This document shows, one piece after another, positions 33,596 to 43,225 of a stretch of 64,000 nt of DNA. The number at the start of each line of letters is the position of its first letter. The stretch's first letter is position 1. Below the pieces are notes generated by a model, which had not been told where the DNA came from, did not search any database, and saw only the letters and a program-made list of their open reading frames with translations. Source of the stretch: Lancefieldella sp. Marseille-Q7238 (GTDB taxonomy: Bacteria; Actinomycetota; Coriobacteriia; Coriobacteriales; Atopobiaceae); contig NZ_OX424407.1 in NCBI RefSeq assembly GCF_949152215.1, positions 1,368,530-1,432,529 of the forward strand, written 5' to 3'. The position numbers and the translations under genes were made by a program.

Positions 33596-36055
33596 ATGAA
33601 AAAGAAGTTTTGTAACTTCTTGGGAGTACTGCTTGCTGTGAGCCTTATGGTTCCGGGAGGTGCTTTTGCCGCTTTTGCTGATGAAATTACGTCTACGCGT
33701 GATACCCCTCAGCTAACCACCGAGCAAACTCAAAGTAGCTCTAAGGCAAAAGATCAAGAGGCTCAAGAAGAGCAAGCCGAAGCTGCTACTGAAGACGAGC
33801 AGACCATTCCTTCAGAGCAGCAAGTATCTGATGAGAATGAAGAACAAAAGACCAATGGTACAAGGGCAGGTCCTTTATCTGAAGTAAGCGCTAGTGATAC
33901 CTCCTTAGATAATCCTATTGCCCCTGTATCACTTCTGCGTGCTCCTACAGCTCCTCAAGTCGTTGATGTTGATATCACGCGTTTTCAGATTGAGGCGCCA
34001 AAGGGAAATCCTGTTACAGAGCTGGACAAAAACTGGTCGTTTTATTTGGCAATGGACTGGAAGGTTAAAGATAGCTCTACGGTGTTGCATAAAGGTGATT
34101 ACTTCGATATTACCCTTCCTGACAACCTGAAGTTTCCCCCTAATTACTCCGCTCCTGAATTTGATCTAACGGATTCTGACGGAAATGTGATTGCACGCGC
34201 AAAAGTTACACCCGGACCTGATAATGCAGGGGGCAGTGTAAGAGTTACGTTTAATGATAAGATTGAGAATAAATATAATGTGCACGGCACACTGTACATG
34301 TCCGCCCTGTTCAATAAGCAAAAAATACAAGACAATAAGCCAAATACTTTTACTGTGACTGTTAATGGGAAGGCCATATCGACGGATCTTACGCCGACTA
34401 AAAAGGGTATTCCAAGCGATGAACTCCTTGGAAAATGGGGAGAACGCATTAATGGTGCTGACCAGGTAATATGGTACGCACGGTTCAATTACAAAAAGGC
34501 AAACCTCCATAATGCAGTCGTTACAGACTCACTAAGCGGTGATGAAACCTATGTACCGGGCTCCTTTAGGCTTAATAAGGTTGTCTTGAACGATGAAGGT
34601 CAAGCTACGCAGGTTCTTGAAAATATAGACATAAGCGGAAAGCTTACCTTAAGTCCTGACAAAAAATCCTTTACACTCAATTTGGGAGATGTTGCCGGTT
34701 CACAGTATGAGCTTGCCTATACCACAACATATAAGCCGGGTACAACGATTCGCAATAAAATAAAGCTTACATCTCGTGAAGAATCAAAAGAAATAACGGC
34801 TTCATATGCTACTCAGGACAATGGAGGAACAGCTGGTGGTGACCTTGCCAGCAAGATTAAACTTACCAAAGTTGACGAAGATGGCGTCACACCCTTGAAA
34901 AATGCCGTATTTACGGTAACCGCTCCCGACGGTTCTACCTTTGAGCTGACAACAGGAGCAGACGGAACAGTAACTTCAGGTGTTCTTGTGCAAGGTACCT
35001 ACAAGGTCAAGGAGAAGAAGGCTCCCTTGGGCTATGAGCTTGGAAGCGATGAGTACACCCTTGAGGTAACTCCTGCAGGAGGTGCTCTTAAGACCATTAC
35101 CAACAAGCCCATTAAAATTTCGGTTTGCGTTAAGAAGACCTGGGTCGGACCTAAGGCAGGACCTGTAACAGTGCATCTGCTCGCAGACGGTACCGATACC
35201 GGCAAAACGCTCACTCTTGATGAGTCCAACGGTTGGAAGGGACAGTTCGACAATCTTCGCAAGTACAAGGCTGATGGAACAGAGATTGTCTACACCGTCA
35301 AAGAAGACGATGTTCCCAACTACACTGCAGAAGTGACAGGTGATGCTGCCACAGGCTTTACCATCACCAATACCAACACTGAGAAAGTCAATGTCCCTGT
35401 CAAGAAAGAGTGGGTCGGACCTAAGGCAGGACCTGTAACAGTGCATCTGCTCGCAGACGGTACCGATACCGGAAAGACCGTAACGCTTGATGAAGCAGGC
35501 AACTGGCAAGGTAGCTTCTCTGGTCTTGACAAGTACGCTGCAGACGGACATGAGATTGTCTACACCGTCAAAGAAGACGATGTTCCCAACTACACTGCAG
35601 AAGTGACAGGTGATGCTGCCACAGGCTTTACCATCACCAATACCAACACTGAGAAAGTCAATGTCCCTGTCAAGAAAGAGTGGGTCGGACCTAAGGCAGG
35701 ACCTGTAACAGTGCATCTGCTCGCAGACGGTACCGATACCGGAAAGACCGTAACGCTTGATGAAGCAGGCAACTGGCAAGGTAGCTTCTCTGGTCTTGAC
35801 AAGTACGCTGCAGACGGACATGAGATTGTCTACACCGTCAAAGAAGACGATGTTCCCAACTACACTGCAGAAGTGACAGGTGATGCTGCCACAGGCTTTA
35901 CCATCACCAATACGGAGACACCTAAGCCCAAAAAGCCTTCTAAGAAGGTCCCTTATACAGGAGACGCTGGTGTCTTGGGTACAGTAGTGCCTTTAAGCGC
36001 AGGAGCTATTGCTCTTCTTGGTACAGGTATCTACCTTAGAAAGAGGAACAAGTAA
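33596..36055 (+). CDS. LPXTG-type surface adhesin with Cna-B repeats
   Basis: An 819-residue cell-wall-anchored protein. Signal peptide (1-~30, MKKKFCNFLGVLLAVSLMV...AFADE), acidic low-complexity linker (~31-118), adhesin domain (~120-400) resembling collagen- or fibrinogen-binding MSCRAMM regions (TELDKNWSFYLAMDWKVKD), SpaA/prealbumin-like domain (~419-505, KLTKVDEDGVTPLKNAVF), three Cna-B stalk domains (~508-774, KKTWVGPKAGPVTVHL and relatives), then sorting signal VPYTG (785-789), hydrophobic helix and RKRNK tail. ATG 33596 has AAAGGA upstream. It probably mediates attachment to host matrix or other cells. Lysine and asparagine or glutamate residues typical of isopeptide bonds are likely but not assigned. 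No sortase is in the window. Confidence 0.92.
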   Translation: MKKKFCNFLGVLLAVSLMVPGGAFAAFADEITSTRDTPQLTTEQTQSSSKAKDQEAQEEQAEAATEDEQTIPSEQQVSDENEEQKTNGTRAGPLSEVSASDTSLDNPIAPVSLLRAPTAPQVVDVDITRFQIEAPKGNPVTELDKNWSFYLAMDWKVKDSSTVLHKGDYFDITLPDNLKFPPNYSAPEFDLTDSDGNVIARAKVTPGPDNAGGSVRVTFNDKIENKYNVHGTLYMSALFNKQKIQDNKPNTFTVTVNGKAISTDLTPTKKGIPSDELLGKWGERINGADQVIWYARFNYKKANLHNAVVTDSLSGDETYVPGSFRLNKVVLNDEGQATQVLENIDISGKLTLSPDKKSFTLNLGDVAGSQYELAYTTTYKPGTTIRNKIKLTSREESKEITASYATQDNGGTAGGDLASKIKLTKVDEDGVTPLKNAVFTVTAPDGSTFELTTGADGTVTSGVLVQGTYKVKEKKAPLGYELGSDEYTLEVTPAGGALKTITNKPIKISVCVKKTWVGPKAGPVTVHLLADGTDTGKTLTLDESNGWKGQFDNLRKYKADGTEIVYTVKEDDVPNYTAEVTGDAATGFTITNTNTEKVNVPVKKEWVGPKAGPVTVHLLADGTDTGKTVTLDEAGNWQGSFSGLDKYAADGHEIVYTVKEDDVPNYTAEVTGDAATGFTITNTNTEKVNVPVKKEWVGPKAGPVTVHLLADGTDTGKTVTLDEAGNWQGSFSGLDKYAADGHEIVYTVKEDDVPNYTAEVTGDAATGFTITNTETPKPKKPSKKVPYTGDAGVLGTVVPLSAGAIALLGTGIYLRKRNK
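35283..35912 (+). repeat. 270-bp tandem repeat in the adhesin gene
   Basis: The segment 35283-35642 is repeated with a 270-base offset at 35553-35912 without any mismatch that I can see. It encodes 90-residue Cna-B units; an earlier, diverged unit precedes them. Zero divergence implies recent duplication or gene conversion. Confidence 0.92.
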
Positions 36056-36090
36056 GCAAGATTCACTGATACTCTCAGAGAGGTAAACTA

Positions 36091-36124
36091 AAACAGGACT
36101 GCATCTTATGATGCAGTCCTGTTT
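36091..36124 (+). terminator. Terminator after the adhesin gene
   Basis: Perfect 15-bp arms AAACAGGACTGCATC (36091-36105) and GATGCAGTCCTGTTT (36110-36124) around TTAT. An exact CTTCTCGCC lies just downstream at 36138. Confidence 0.9.
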
Positions 36125-36212
36125 CAGGATATAAGCTCTTCTCGCCCGCGATGCCTTAGCGCGAGCATTGAAGTAGAATGGATATGTTGGCCTTTGGTAA
36201 GGAGTGTATTGT

Positions 36213-37139
36213 ATGTCTGAAAGCGGCTATGACTTAGAAAGCCTGGCCTGGAGACTTCGTTCGATCGTTGGAGAGGAAAATGTCCGTACGGACGAGCCAA
36301 TGAGCGAACATACTACCTTTAAAGTTGGTGGACCTGCGGATATATACGTCATTCCCGATGACGCTGACGAGGTTCATGAGGTGCTGGAGGAATGCAAAAG
36401 CGCCGGCATCCCGTATTTCATCTTGGGATACGGATCGGATCTTCTGGTGTCTGACGCCGGGTATCGCGGGGCCATTGTCGCCATCGCGGACGGCATGTCG
36501 GGCGTTACGGTTGAGGACAATGAGATTACCTGTCAGGCAGGTGTCGGTCTTAAAGAAGCTTCTGAGATGGCGTGCGAACTCGACCTCACCGGCCTTGAGT
36601 TTGCCTGTGGCATTCCGGGTTCTATCGGCGGCGCGTGCTACATGAACGCAGGTGCTTATGACGGTTGCATCGCCGATGTGCTCAAAAGTGTTCGTGTGCT
36701 GCTTGCCGATGGTACGCAGGCAACTATTGACGCTGGCGATTTGGATCTAGGCTACCGTCACAGTCGCATTGCCGATGAGGGTATGGTTGTACTTTCGGCT
36801 ACATTTTCGCTCCGCCGCGCTGATGGCGAGAAAATCCGCGAAAAAATGGATGAGTATACGCGTCGCCGCGAGGAAAAACAGCCGCTTGAGCTGCCTTCTG
36901 CCGGCTCGACATTCAAGCGGCCGGAAGGTTATTTCGTAGGCAAGCTTGTAACCGATGCAGGGCTTAAAGGCTATCGTTTTGGTGGAGCCGGCGTGTCCGA
37001 TAAGCACGCGGGCTTTGTTGTCAATTACGATCATGCGACTGCCGCCGATGTCCATGCCGTTATTGAACATGTGCAAGCAGAGGTCAAACGTCAGTTTGGC
37101 GTTGAGCTTCATCCTGAGGTGCGATTCCTTGGCGAGTAA
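36213..37139 (+). CDS. murB: UDP-N-acetylenolpyruvoylglucosamine reductase
   Basis: A 308-residue flavoprotein that reduces UDP-GlcNAc-enolpyruvate to UDP-MurNAc. ATG 36213 follows AAGGAG with eight-base spacing; GTG 36204 is inside that site. Landmarks: EHTTFKVGGPADIYVIPDD, FILGYGSDLLVSDAGYRG, ACGIPGSIGGACYMNAGAYDG, SAGSTFKRPEGYFVGKLV, GAGVSDKHAGFVVNY (catalytic Ser) and HPEVRFLGE. It is the type II MurB lacking the extra domain of E. coli. Single gene convergent with pfp. Confidence 0.95.
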   Translation: MSESGYDLESLAWRLRSIVGEENVRTDEPMSEHTTFKVGGPADIYVIPDDADEVHEVLEECKSAGIPYFILGYGSDLLVSDAGYRGAIVAIADGMSGVTVEDNEITCQAGVGLKEASEMACELDLTGLEFACGIPGSIGGACYMNAGAYDGCIADVLKSVRVLLADGTQATIDAGDLDLGYRHSRIADEGMVVLSATFSLRRADGEKIREKMDEYTRRREEKQPLELPSAGSTFKRPEGYFVGKLVTDAGLKGYRFGGAGVSDKHAGFVVNYDHATAADVHAVIEHVQAEVKRQFGVELHPEVRFLGE

Positions 37140-37170
37140 CGTGCGCCTGCCTGGATTTCCGAAAATGGAT

Positions 37171-37292
37171 TTCCAAAAAAGTGCCACAGTTGTGATAAAA
37201 ATACTTCACAACTCATGGCATTTTTAGGGGATTTATCACAACTGATGCCTTTTTTAGGAGTTTTCATATCACAACTCACGCACTTTTTTGGA
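37171..37292. repeat. Interspersed four-box intergenic element, copy 2
   Basis: Same element and orientation as at 14215, differing by about one base (CACG for CATG after the last box). Boxes: inverted 37188-37195 and direct at 37206, 37236, 37269, so spacings are again 18, 30, 33. It lies between convergent murB and the first PPi-phosphofructokinase gene. Confidence 0.9.
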
Positions 37293-37337
37293 CTCGCATG
37301 CGCTTTTGGAAGCGGAAACGGCCAAGACCTTCTCGCT

Positions 37338-37417
37338 CGGAACTAAGTCGGAACTAAGTCGGAACTAAATCGGAACCGAATCGGAACCGAGCGGGAGCCA
37401 AATCGAAACCGAATCTA
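37338..37417 (+). repeat. 11-bp degenerate tandem repeat
   Basis: Seven or so units of CGGAACTAAGT drift to CGGAACCGAAT and CGAAACCGAAT along the spacer downstream of pfp. The gradient from perfect to decayed copies suggests stepwise slippage. Confidence 0.75.
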
Positions 37418-37430
37418 AAGGGTTTCACCC

Positions 37431-38702
37431 TCAAAACCCATTGTTTTGGCTCAGCTTTGGAATAAAGACAGGCAGCCCACCTTCTTGAGACCCTGCTTCA
37501 TGGTTTCCGTTAGAAATCAGGGGTCGCAGATATGTAAGCGCTTTTTCAGTTACCCAACAACCATCGTCTGAAATCATATCTGCAGGTACATGCTTGACTT
37601 TGTTGGCAATTTCAGCAACAGCGACACAATGAACCTCCGTTTGGTAGGGGGTATCGCTGACCCTTTGTAACCCCACCATACAGGCGGTTTTGCCGGCGAG
37701 AAGTGCGTCCACTCCTGCGGCTCCCAGCTGCCATGCCTCGCGCAAATCGGTTTCGCTTGCTGCATGAATGGCGCAACGCTGTAAAGAGTTCAAATTGATG
37801 CCGCGGATCTTACAGTCAAAATGTTTCTGGCAAAGTTCTGCAAGGTACAGCGCATTGCCTGACTGGTCTGCAAGATGTCCGAAGGCGTCCATTCTGACTT
37901 TGCTTTTGGCTAAAAGTGTCGAGCCGTCAGGCCTCCGCACGCCTTCGCTTGCCACTATGATGATGCTCTTTTTGCATTCAAAAAGCGCTCCGATTTTGCT
38001 GATAAGCCTTTCTTCGTCAAATGCCACCTCGGGGAGCAGGATGATGTCCGGAGCCTGTTCGTTCTTCTCGCGAGCAAGGGAGGAAGCGGCGCCCAGCCAG
38101 CCTGCGTCACGACCCATTGTTTCGATGATGGTGATACTTGGTTTACCGTAAACTTCAGCGTCTCGAGCCAGTTCCTGCACAACGGTGGCAATGTATCTTG
38201 CGGCGCTTCCGAATCCAGGCGTGTGGTCAGTACCCTCAAGGTCGTTGTCGATGGTTTTGGGAACGCCGATAACAGGAATGTCGGTGTGATTCGCTGCAAA
38301 ATACGCTGAAATCTTCTCGACGGTATCCATTGAGTCATTGCCGCCGATGTACAAAATGCCGTCAATGTCCAGTGAGGCAAGGCTGTGTGCTAGGTGTTGA
38401 TAGAAAGGCAGGTCTTTCTCATAATCGGGGAGTTTGTAGCGACAGCTTCCGAGAAAGCTTGAAGGAGTTCGGGCGAGAAGTTCAACGGCTTGTTTGCCAT
38501 AGGTGTGGTGGTTGCGTGCGGGGTGAAACAGGTCGGTCAAGTTGGCAGTGCGGCCTTCCAGAAAACCTTCGATACCGTTTCGCATTCCGATGACCTTAAG
38601 GTCGTGCTCATGTGCCTGTCTGATAACACCTGCGAGTGAAGCGTTAATCACTGCCGTTGGTCCGCCGGATTGACCTACAAGTACTTTTTTAATTGTACGC
38701 AT
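37431..38702 (-). CDS. pfp: 6-phosphofructokinase, PPi-dependent type (copy A)
   Basis: A 423-residue phosphofructokinase. VGQSGGPTAVINASLAGV, YIGGNDSMDTVEKIS and PKTIDNDLEGTDHTPGFGSA are family motifs. In ATP enzymes the corresponding residues are Gly in GGDGS and Gly in PGTIDND; here Asp and Lys occupy those places, the pattern of pyrophosphate-dependent enzymes (Asp104/Lys124 in E. coli numbering). It would use PPi to make fructose-1,6-bisphosphate reversibly. A second paralogue lies just upstream at 39195, separated by a four-box repeat. Start 38702 follows GAGGAG. Confidence 0.9.
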   Translation of the reverse strand: MRTIKKVLVGQSGGPTAVINASLAGVIRQAHEHDLKVIGMRNGIEGFLEGRTANLTDLFHPARNHHTYGKQAVELLARTPSSFLGSCRYKLPDYEKDLPFYQHLAHSLASLDIDGILYIGGNDSMDTVEKISAYFAANHTDIPVIGVPKTIDNDLEGTDHTPGFGSAARYIATVVQELARDAEVYGKPSITIIETMGRDAGWLGAASSLAREKNEQAPDIILLPEVAFDEERLISKIGALFECKKSIIIVASEGVRRPDGSTLLAKSKVRMDAFGHLADQSGNALYLAELCQKHFDCKIRGINLNSLQRCAIHAASETDLREAWQLGAAGVDALLAGKTACMVGLQRVSDTPYQTEVHCVAVAEIANKVKHVPADMISDDGCWVTEKALTYLRPLISNGNHEAGSQEGGLPVFIPKLSQNNGF

Positions 38703-39194
38703 AGAACTCCTCGTGTTTGGAAACTGACAGTTGAAAACAGAACTGTGGAGCGCCGAGCGAAAAGCAATGGTCGAAATGACACACGAGGAATAACTATACG
38801 GAAGACACGTGGCACATGAATCCTTATTCTAAATGAGTACGTAGCCATACCGTTCACAATAGGTAATTCCAGCCGAGCGGTAGATACTGTTGGTCTAACC
38901 AAGGGCGTTACTATACGAGAGTACTGCTATACGAGGTCGTCATCCTATGAGGTCGCTACTACAATGTACCTTTGGATGCTTGACTACACGTTTCCAAAGA
39001 GTGCGCGTTTCCAAAGACTACGCATTTCCAAAAAAGTGCATCAGTTGTGATAAAAAAATGTCACAACTCATGAAGTTTTTGGGGGATTTATCACAACTGA
39101 TGCCTAAATTAGGAGCTTTTATATCACAACTCACGCACTTTTTTGGAGTTCCACGTGCTTTTGGAAATGAAAGCGCCACTTTGTGAGACTGCCA
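38703..39194. other. Intergenic region between two pfp paralogues
   Basis: A 492-base gap. It holds three CTATACGAGG-like units with 16-17-base period (38909-38957) and the third four-box element (39026-39147). Flanking the element are extra copies of its end word: TTTCCAAAG appears twice just upstream and GTGCTTTTGGAAA just downstream. No gene is visible. It also contains the promoter of the first pfp gene, not located precisely. Confidence 0.6.
39026..39147. repeat. Interspersed four-box intergenic element, copy 3 (diverged)
   Basis: Same architecture as copies 1 and 2 but with many base changes between boxes. Boxes: inverted 39043-39050 and direct 39061, 39091, 39124; spacings 18, 30 and 33 are identical to the other copies, which suggests the layout is under selection. 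Confidence 0.88.
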
Positions 39195-40451
39195 TTACAG
39201 CGCGTCAAGAAACCGAGGAAGTCCGTCCCCAAGAATTGGCTCCTCTGCTGCGGCCACCAAGGGGCGCAGGTAGTGGAGCGCTTCATCGGTTACGTTAAAG
39301 CCGTCATCTGAAATCATTATTGCAGGCATAAGTTTTACTTTATTTGCTACGTTAGCAACCGGAACAGTGCGAATCTCTGTGGCGTAAGGCTCGCTGGAGA
39401 GGCGATGAATGCCCACCATAACACCTGTTTCTCCCTGGAGAGAAGCGACAACCCCGGCGGTTCCCAACGCTTCAGCCTCGTCCAGATCAACTTTGCTCGC
39501 CGCATGCGACGCACAGCGCTGCAGCGTGTTGAGCTCAATGCCACGGGATTTTACGCCCAGTCGCGCCTTAGCAAGCTGTGCCAGATATGCCGCCGTTCCG
39601 GACTGTGCTACAAGGTGTCCGAAAGTGTCGGTTGCAATAGAGCCCGCGTCAAACAGAAAGCCGCCGTCCGCGTGGTGCACCCCTTCGCTGACCACAACCA
39701 TGACCGCGTTTTTCTCGCCAAACCGTGACTTTATGCGGGCGAGAAGAATCTCCTCGTCAAGGGGAACCTCAGGTAAAAGCACAAAGTCCGGAGCCGTACC
39801 GCAGATATCGCCTGCAAGTGCTCCCGCGGCTGTCAGCCATCCGGCCTCTCGGCCCATAGCCTCGATAAACGTGACGTTTTTGACATCGTAAACGCCGCCA
39901 TCGCGTGTGAGCTCTGCGGTTACCTCCGCCACAAAGCGCGCGGCACTTCCAAATCCCGGTGTATGATCGGTGCCCTCGAGGTCGTTGTCGATAGTTTTAG
40001 GGATTCCGATAACCGGCGCGTCAATTCCGGCACCTCTAAAATACCGGGAGAGTTTGTCGGTAGTATCCATGGAATCGTTGCCGCCAATGTAGAGAATGGC
40101 GTCTATTCCAAATTCGCCTATACGTTCGGTGATACGCTGATAGACGGGGGAGTCTTTGTCAGGTTCGGGCAACTTGAAGCGGCAGCTGCCAAGCCAGCTT
40201 GAAGGAGTCTTCCTCAAAAGCAGAAGGTTCTGCTCGCCACCGTCTATGTCAACGCTTGCAGGAGCGTCGAGTTCAAGAGCTCGGGAGAGGTCAACTATGC
40301 GACCGTCAAGAAAACCTTGGATGCCGTTTTGCATGCCAAGAATACGAAGATTATGACTATATGCAGTGCGTATGACACCCGCAAGCGATGCGTTGATGGC
40401 AGCAGTTGGGCCGCCGGATTGTCCTACCAAGATGGTTTTGATTTTACGCAT
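39195..40451 (-). CDS. pfp: 6-phosphofructokinase, PPi-dependent type (copy B)
   Basis: A 418-residue paralogue of the adjacent gene, aligning along its length (VGQSGGPTAAINASLAGV, YIGGNDSMDTTDKLS, PKTIDNDLEGTDHTPGFGSA). The same Asp and Lys marks predict PPi use. Copies differ enough, by eye about half identical, to be an old duplication, so they may have distinct substrates such as fructose-6-P versus sedoheptulose-7-P, or opposite directions of flux. This is an inference. ATG is preceded by AAGGAGAT. GGCGAGAAG lies inside at 39738. Confidence 0.9.
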   Translation of the reverse strand: MRKIKTILVGQSGGPTAAINASLAGVIRTAYSHNLRILGMQNGIQGFLDGRIVDLSRALELDAPASVDIDGGEQNLLLLRKTPSSWLGSCRFKLPEPDKDSPVYQRITERIGEFGIDAILYIGGNDSMDTTDKLSRYFRGAGIDAPVIGIPKTIDNDLEGTDHTPGFGSAARFVAEVTAELTRDGGVYDVKNVTFIEAMGREAGWLTAAGALAGDICGTAPDFVLLPEVPLDEEILLARIKSRFGEKNAVMVVVSEGVHHADGGFLFDAGSIATDTFGHLVAQSGTAAYLAQLAKARLGVKSRGIELNTLQRCASHAASKVDLDEAEALGTAGVVASLQGETGVMVGIHRLSSEPYATEIRTVPVANVANKVKLMPAIMISDDGFNVTDEALHYLRPLVAAAEEPILGDGLPRFLDAL

Positions 40452-40543
40452 AGTTCCCCGTCATATCTCCTTTTGTTTCTTATGCATGTGCGGTGTTTTT
40501 GAGTGAAATATCTCACCGCATTTCTTCAACAATGTAGAGAATA

Positions 40544-41014
40544 CTACATCCCAATATACTTAATATAGATTTGGCAAGGATTCCACTCATTCCATAAGGT
40601 AGGGAAACACTCCAGCTCTTTATAGCCCATGGCAATATAGAAACGGTTGGTTATGTCATATTCTTTATACTGTCCCATCTTGACAGTTTTTACTTGTGAA
40701 TAGGTGCACCCGAGCTTTTTTGCCATCGCCTCATAGGCTGCATTCAATTTTGCTCCTATTCCCATTCGGTGATATTTTTTCTTAATGCCCATTACAAAAA
40801 TATCTGCACAGTCTTTGCTTGTGGCGTTCAATACGATAAAACCTGCCACTTCATCATGAATGAAACAGGCGAGAAGAGGCTTGTCCTGGGAATCTACAAC
40901 ATATTCTTCCGTGCTTTCCGGCATTCCAAACCACTCTGGAAGATCATTGAGGATTTCCCTTGATATGGTCTCTTTTTCTTTTTTGTCAAAGATCTCTTTT
41001 ATTGTGAGCTCCAT
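40544..41014 (-). CDS. GNAT-family N-acetyltransferase
   Basis: A 156-residue GNAT acetyltransferase, substrate unknown. The acetyl-CoA loop is KKKYHRMGIGAKLNAAYEAMA (R/Q-x-x-G-x-G/A form), preceded by CADIFVMGI and followed by NRFYIAMGYKELE. AGGAGG precedes ATG 41014. Codons are AT-rich compared with eno and pfp, which suggests recent acquisition. It stands between pfp B and eno in the same direction, separated from eno by a terminator. Confidence 0.85.
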   Translation of the reverse strand: MELTIKEIFDKKEKETISREILNDLPEWFGMPESTEEYVVDSQDKPLLACFIHDEVAGFIVLNATSKDCADIFVMGIKKKYHRMGIGAKLNAAYEAMAKKLGCTYSQVKTVKMGQYKEYDITNRFYIAMGYKELECFPTLWNEWNPCQIYIKYIGM

Positions 41015-41075
41015 GCATCCTCCTACAGATGAGGCTGATAAATAAAAGTTCAGCTGCAGTAATCAGTTGTAATAA

Positions 41076-41105
41076 AAAGCCGCACCCCGTGAGGGATGCG
41101 GCTTT
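41076..41105 (-). terminator. Terminator of enolase gene
   Basis: Arms AAAGCCGCA (41076-41084) and TGCGGCTTT (41097-41105) with inner CCC/GGG pairs. On the minus strand the stem is followed by TTTTTATT. Confidence 0.9.
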
Positions 41106-41151
41106 ATGTGCACTTGCTGCATCGTTTTCTTTTACCGATGCGAGCAGCAAC

Positions 41152-42444
<1,293 letters not shown>

Positions 42445-42565
42445 TCACCTTTCTATTGGTAACAGCCTTTCTGCCTTCACAGACAATGTAATTATACCCG
42501 TTATGCCTTACGAGATAACGATGTTGAAAGTAATTCCGTAACAAAATAACTGTTATATATCCTTA

Positions 42566-42940
42566 TTATTTTTTAGGATCTTCCGGATACACAATAACGA
42601 GCAGCATTTTGAAGTCTTCAAGAGCCTTTAAGGCATGCGGGTGGCCAAGCGGCATGACAATGGAATTGCCCGCTTCGAGGATAAAGGTATCGCTGTCAAT
42701 AGTGATTTCAACCTTGCCTTCAAGCGTTGTGACAAAAGCGTCGCCGCCGGCGCGGTGGCTCGCGATTTCTTCTCCGGTGCTCATGGCAAACAGCGTGACG
42801 CTGACATGATCGTTCTGCGCAAGCGTCTTACTGATGACCTGACCGTTCAGGCATGCTACCTGATCTTTTAGTACCATCACTTCCTTAGCGTTAATATTTT
42901 TCATAACGCCGGGCTGCGTGTGTTCTGATAGTTCTGACAT
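42566..42940 (-). CDS. Cupin-domain protein
   Basis: A 124-residue single-domain cupin. ATG 42940 follows GGAGGAGG; the longer frame starts with poor codons and no Shine-Dalgarno. Cupin motif 1 resembles GEEIASHRAGGDAFVTTLEGKV and motif 2 MPLGHPHALKALEDF, giving His residues that may bind metal. Such proteins are usually small-molecule sensors or isomerase-like enzymes; no substrate can be assigned. Exact motif copies at 42964 and 43023 lie just upstream in opposite orientation. Confidence 0.85.
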   Translation of the reverse strand: MSELSEHTQPGVMKNINAKEVMVLKDQVACLNGQVISKTLAQNDHVSVTLFAMSTGEEIASHRAGGDAFVTTLEGKVEITIDSDTFILEAGNSIVMPLGHPHALKALEDFKMLLVIVYPEDPKK

Positions 42941-43225
42941 GGTTTCCTCCTCCATGCGAATGAGGCGAGAAGTACGGCGCAACAACGTGAGTCGCCCTTG
43001 AGAAAACCCGCGACAGATGCCTCTTCTCGCCGATATAACAAGTACATGAGCGAGAGCCGGTTGAAACCCGCTCTATGGTTACCGGATACCCTAAAAGTCA
43101 GTGACTATCCCTGAGACCGGCGGTAAGATTTCCGTCTTGCACGCCGACTGCATGTTGACTGTGCGCCGACTCTATACCGGCCATGCGCCAACTACATGTC
43201 GACTGTGCGTCCGGCCATACGCCAA
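42941..43225. repeat. Spacer with tandem repeat reaching into the helD 3' end
   Basis: No gene is seen. GGCGAGAAG at 42964 and CTTCTCGCC at 43023 are inverted 50 bases apart. From 43141 to 43234, CATGTYGACTGTGCG recurs with period 45 and CCGGCCATRCGCCAACTACATG with period 33; the last copy overlaps the helD stop codon, so the sequence around the gene end appears duplicated. Confidence 0.6.

Noticed and set aside
34976-35821. Long antisense frame inside the adhesin gene
   Set aside because: It mirrors the 270-bp tandem repeat; its repeated protein is a by-product of the sense repeats.
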